DNA of 56,479 bases from a virus: positions 1 to 56,479 of IMG/VR virus record IMGVR_UViG_3300044730_001415; one strand, 5' to 3'. The translations under genes and the position numbers were made by a program. How positions within the stretch are numbered: position 1 is the first letter of the stretch; each line of letters begins with the position of its first letter. This document shows, one piece after another, positions 56,328-56,479 of the stretch. Under the pieces are notes generated by a model. It ran no database searches. It had not been told where the DNA came from and saw only the letters and a list, made by a program, of their open reading frames with translations.

Positions 56328-56479
56328 TCGTATGACATGCATGTTGTGCGGAAGATCCAAAGCATGGCCCGATGGCTACCCGAGCTTGGTTTATGCTGAG
56401 TGCTGGAAATGCTGTTGGGATCGACACAACCGCGAAGAACATCCACCAAAAAAGCGTTGGCGACTTCGTTCCCCAATCT
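56317..56479 (+). CDS. small cysteine-rich protein, 3' end outside window
   Basis: GTG start after AAGGGAGG; the frame runs to the window edge. Visible part: CMLCGRSK (C-x2-C) and CWKCCWD (C-x2-CC), consistent with a zinc-binding protein. Incomplete, so no family call. Confidence 0.6.
   Translation, partial: MSGDRMTCMLCGRSKAWPDGYPSLVYAECWKCCWDRHNREEHPPKKRWRLRSPI

Overview
The window is a segment of a tailed (siphovirus-type, HK97-fold) bacteriophage genome whose host is very probably an actinobacterium. At the left edge lies the end of a WhiB-family Fe-S regulator, a family confined to Actinobacteria and their phages, and a DUF3039-type zinc protein follows two genes later. The GC content is moderate by eye (roughly mid-40s), lower than in most cultured actinobacteria. 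Both window ends cut genes, and no integrase or repressor/attachment module is visible, so a lytic lifestyle is the simplest reading. Family calls come from sequence motifs and memory of these families; no searches were run.

Layout. Positions 1-1551 carry WhiB, a 5'(3')-deoxyribonucleotidase and small genes. Positions 1560-3765 form an array of seven very small, GC-rich, mostly membrane-anchored genes, each a single transcription unit bounded by a terminator hairpin fused to a conserved 25-bp promoter. Positions 3776-7755 hold small genes, an SF2 helicase, a 0.5-kb AT-rich inverted-repeat region (candidate origin or control region), a degenerate HNH/NUMOD4 protein, a VRR-NUC nuclease and a Cas4/RecB-like nuclease. 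Positions 7745-10489 encode a 914-residue protein with the DFDGD signature of double-psi beta-barrel RNA polymerases. A metallophosphoesterase, a probable small terminase, an HNH nuclease and the endolysin follow. From 14349 to 38771 lie the virion genes in an unusual order: structural protein, head connector, large terminase, portal, protease-capsid fusion, head-tail joining, tail tube, tail chaperone, second tail-tube-like protein, collagen/FN3 fibre, galactose-oxidase-like adhesin, tape measure, distal tail, holins. Positions 38820-44426 carry membrane and conserved phage genes (two DUF6353 paralogues, a MazG-like gene). Positions 44436-49693 are replication genes, led by a 1242-residue SF3 helicase / AEP-like primase / family B polymerase fusion. 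An Acb2-like anti-CBASS candidate follows.

The right end (50290-55200) is rich in RNA: two promoter-hairpin RNA units in the genome (39.4 and 50.3 kb), a tRNA-like structure, a roughly 0.8-kb ornate RNA region with a 44-nt tandem repeat (resembling GOLLD/ROOL-class giant phage RNAs), a hairpin displaying an anti-Shine-Dalgarno sequence, four tRNAs (Lys-UUU, Ile-UAU, Thr-UGU, Leu-UAA) and further repeated structured elements.

The most unusual items are the terminator/promoter cassette array, the ornate RNA with its anti-SD hairpin, the RNA polymerase-like protein carrying a sequence motif shared with two virion-module proteins, and the all-in-one replication polypeptide.
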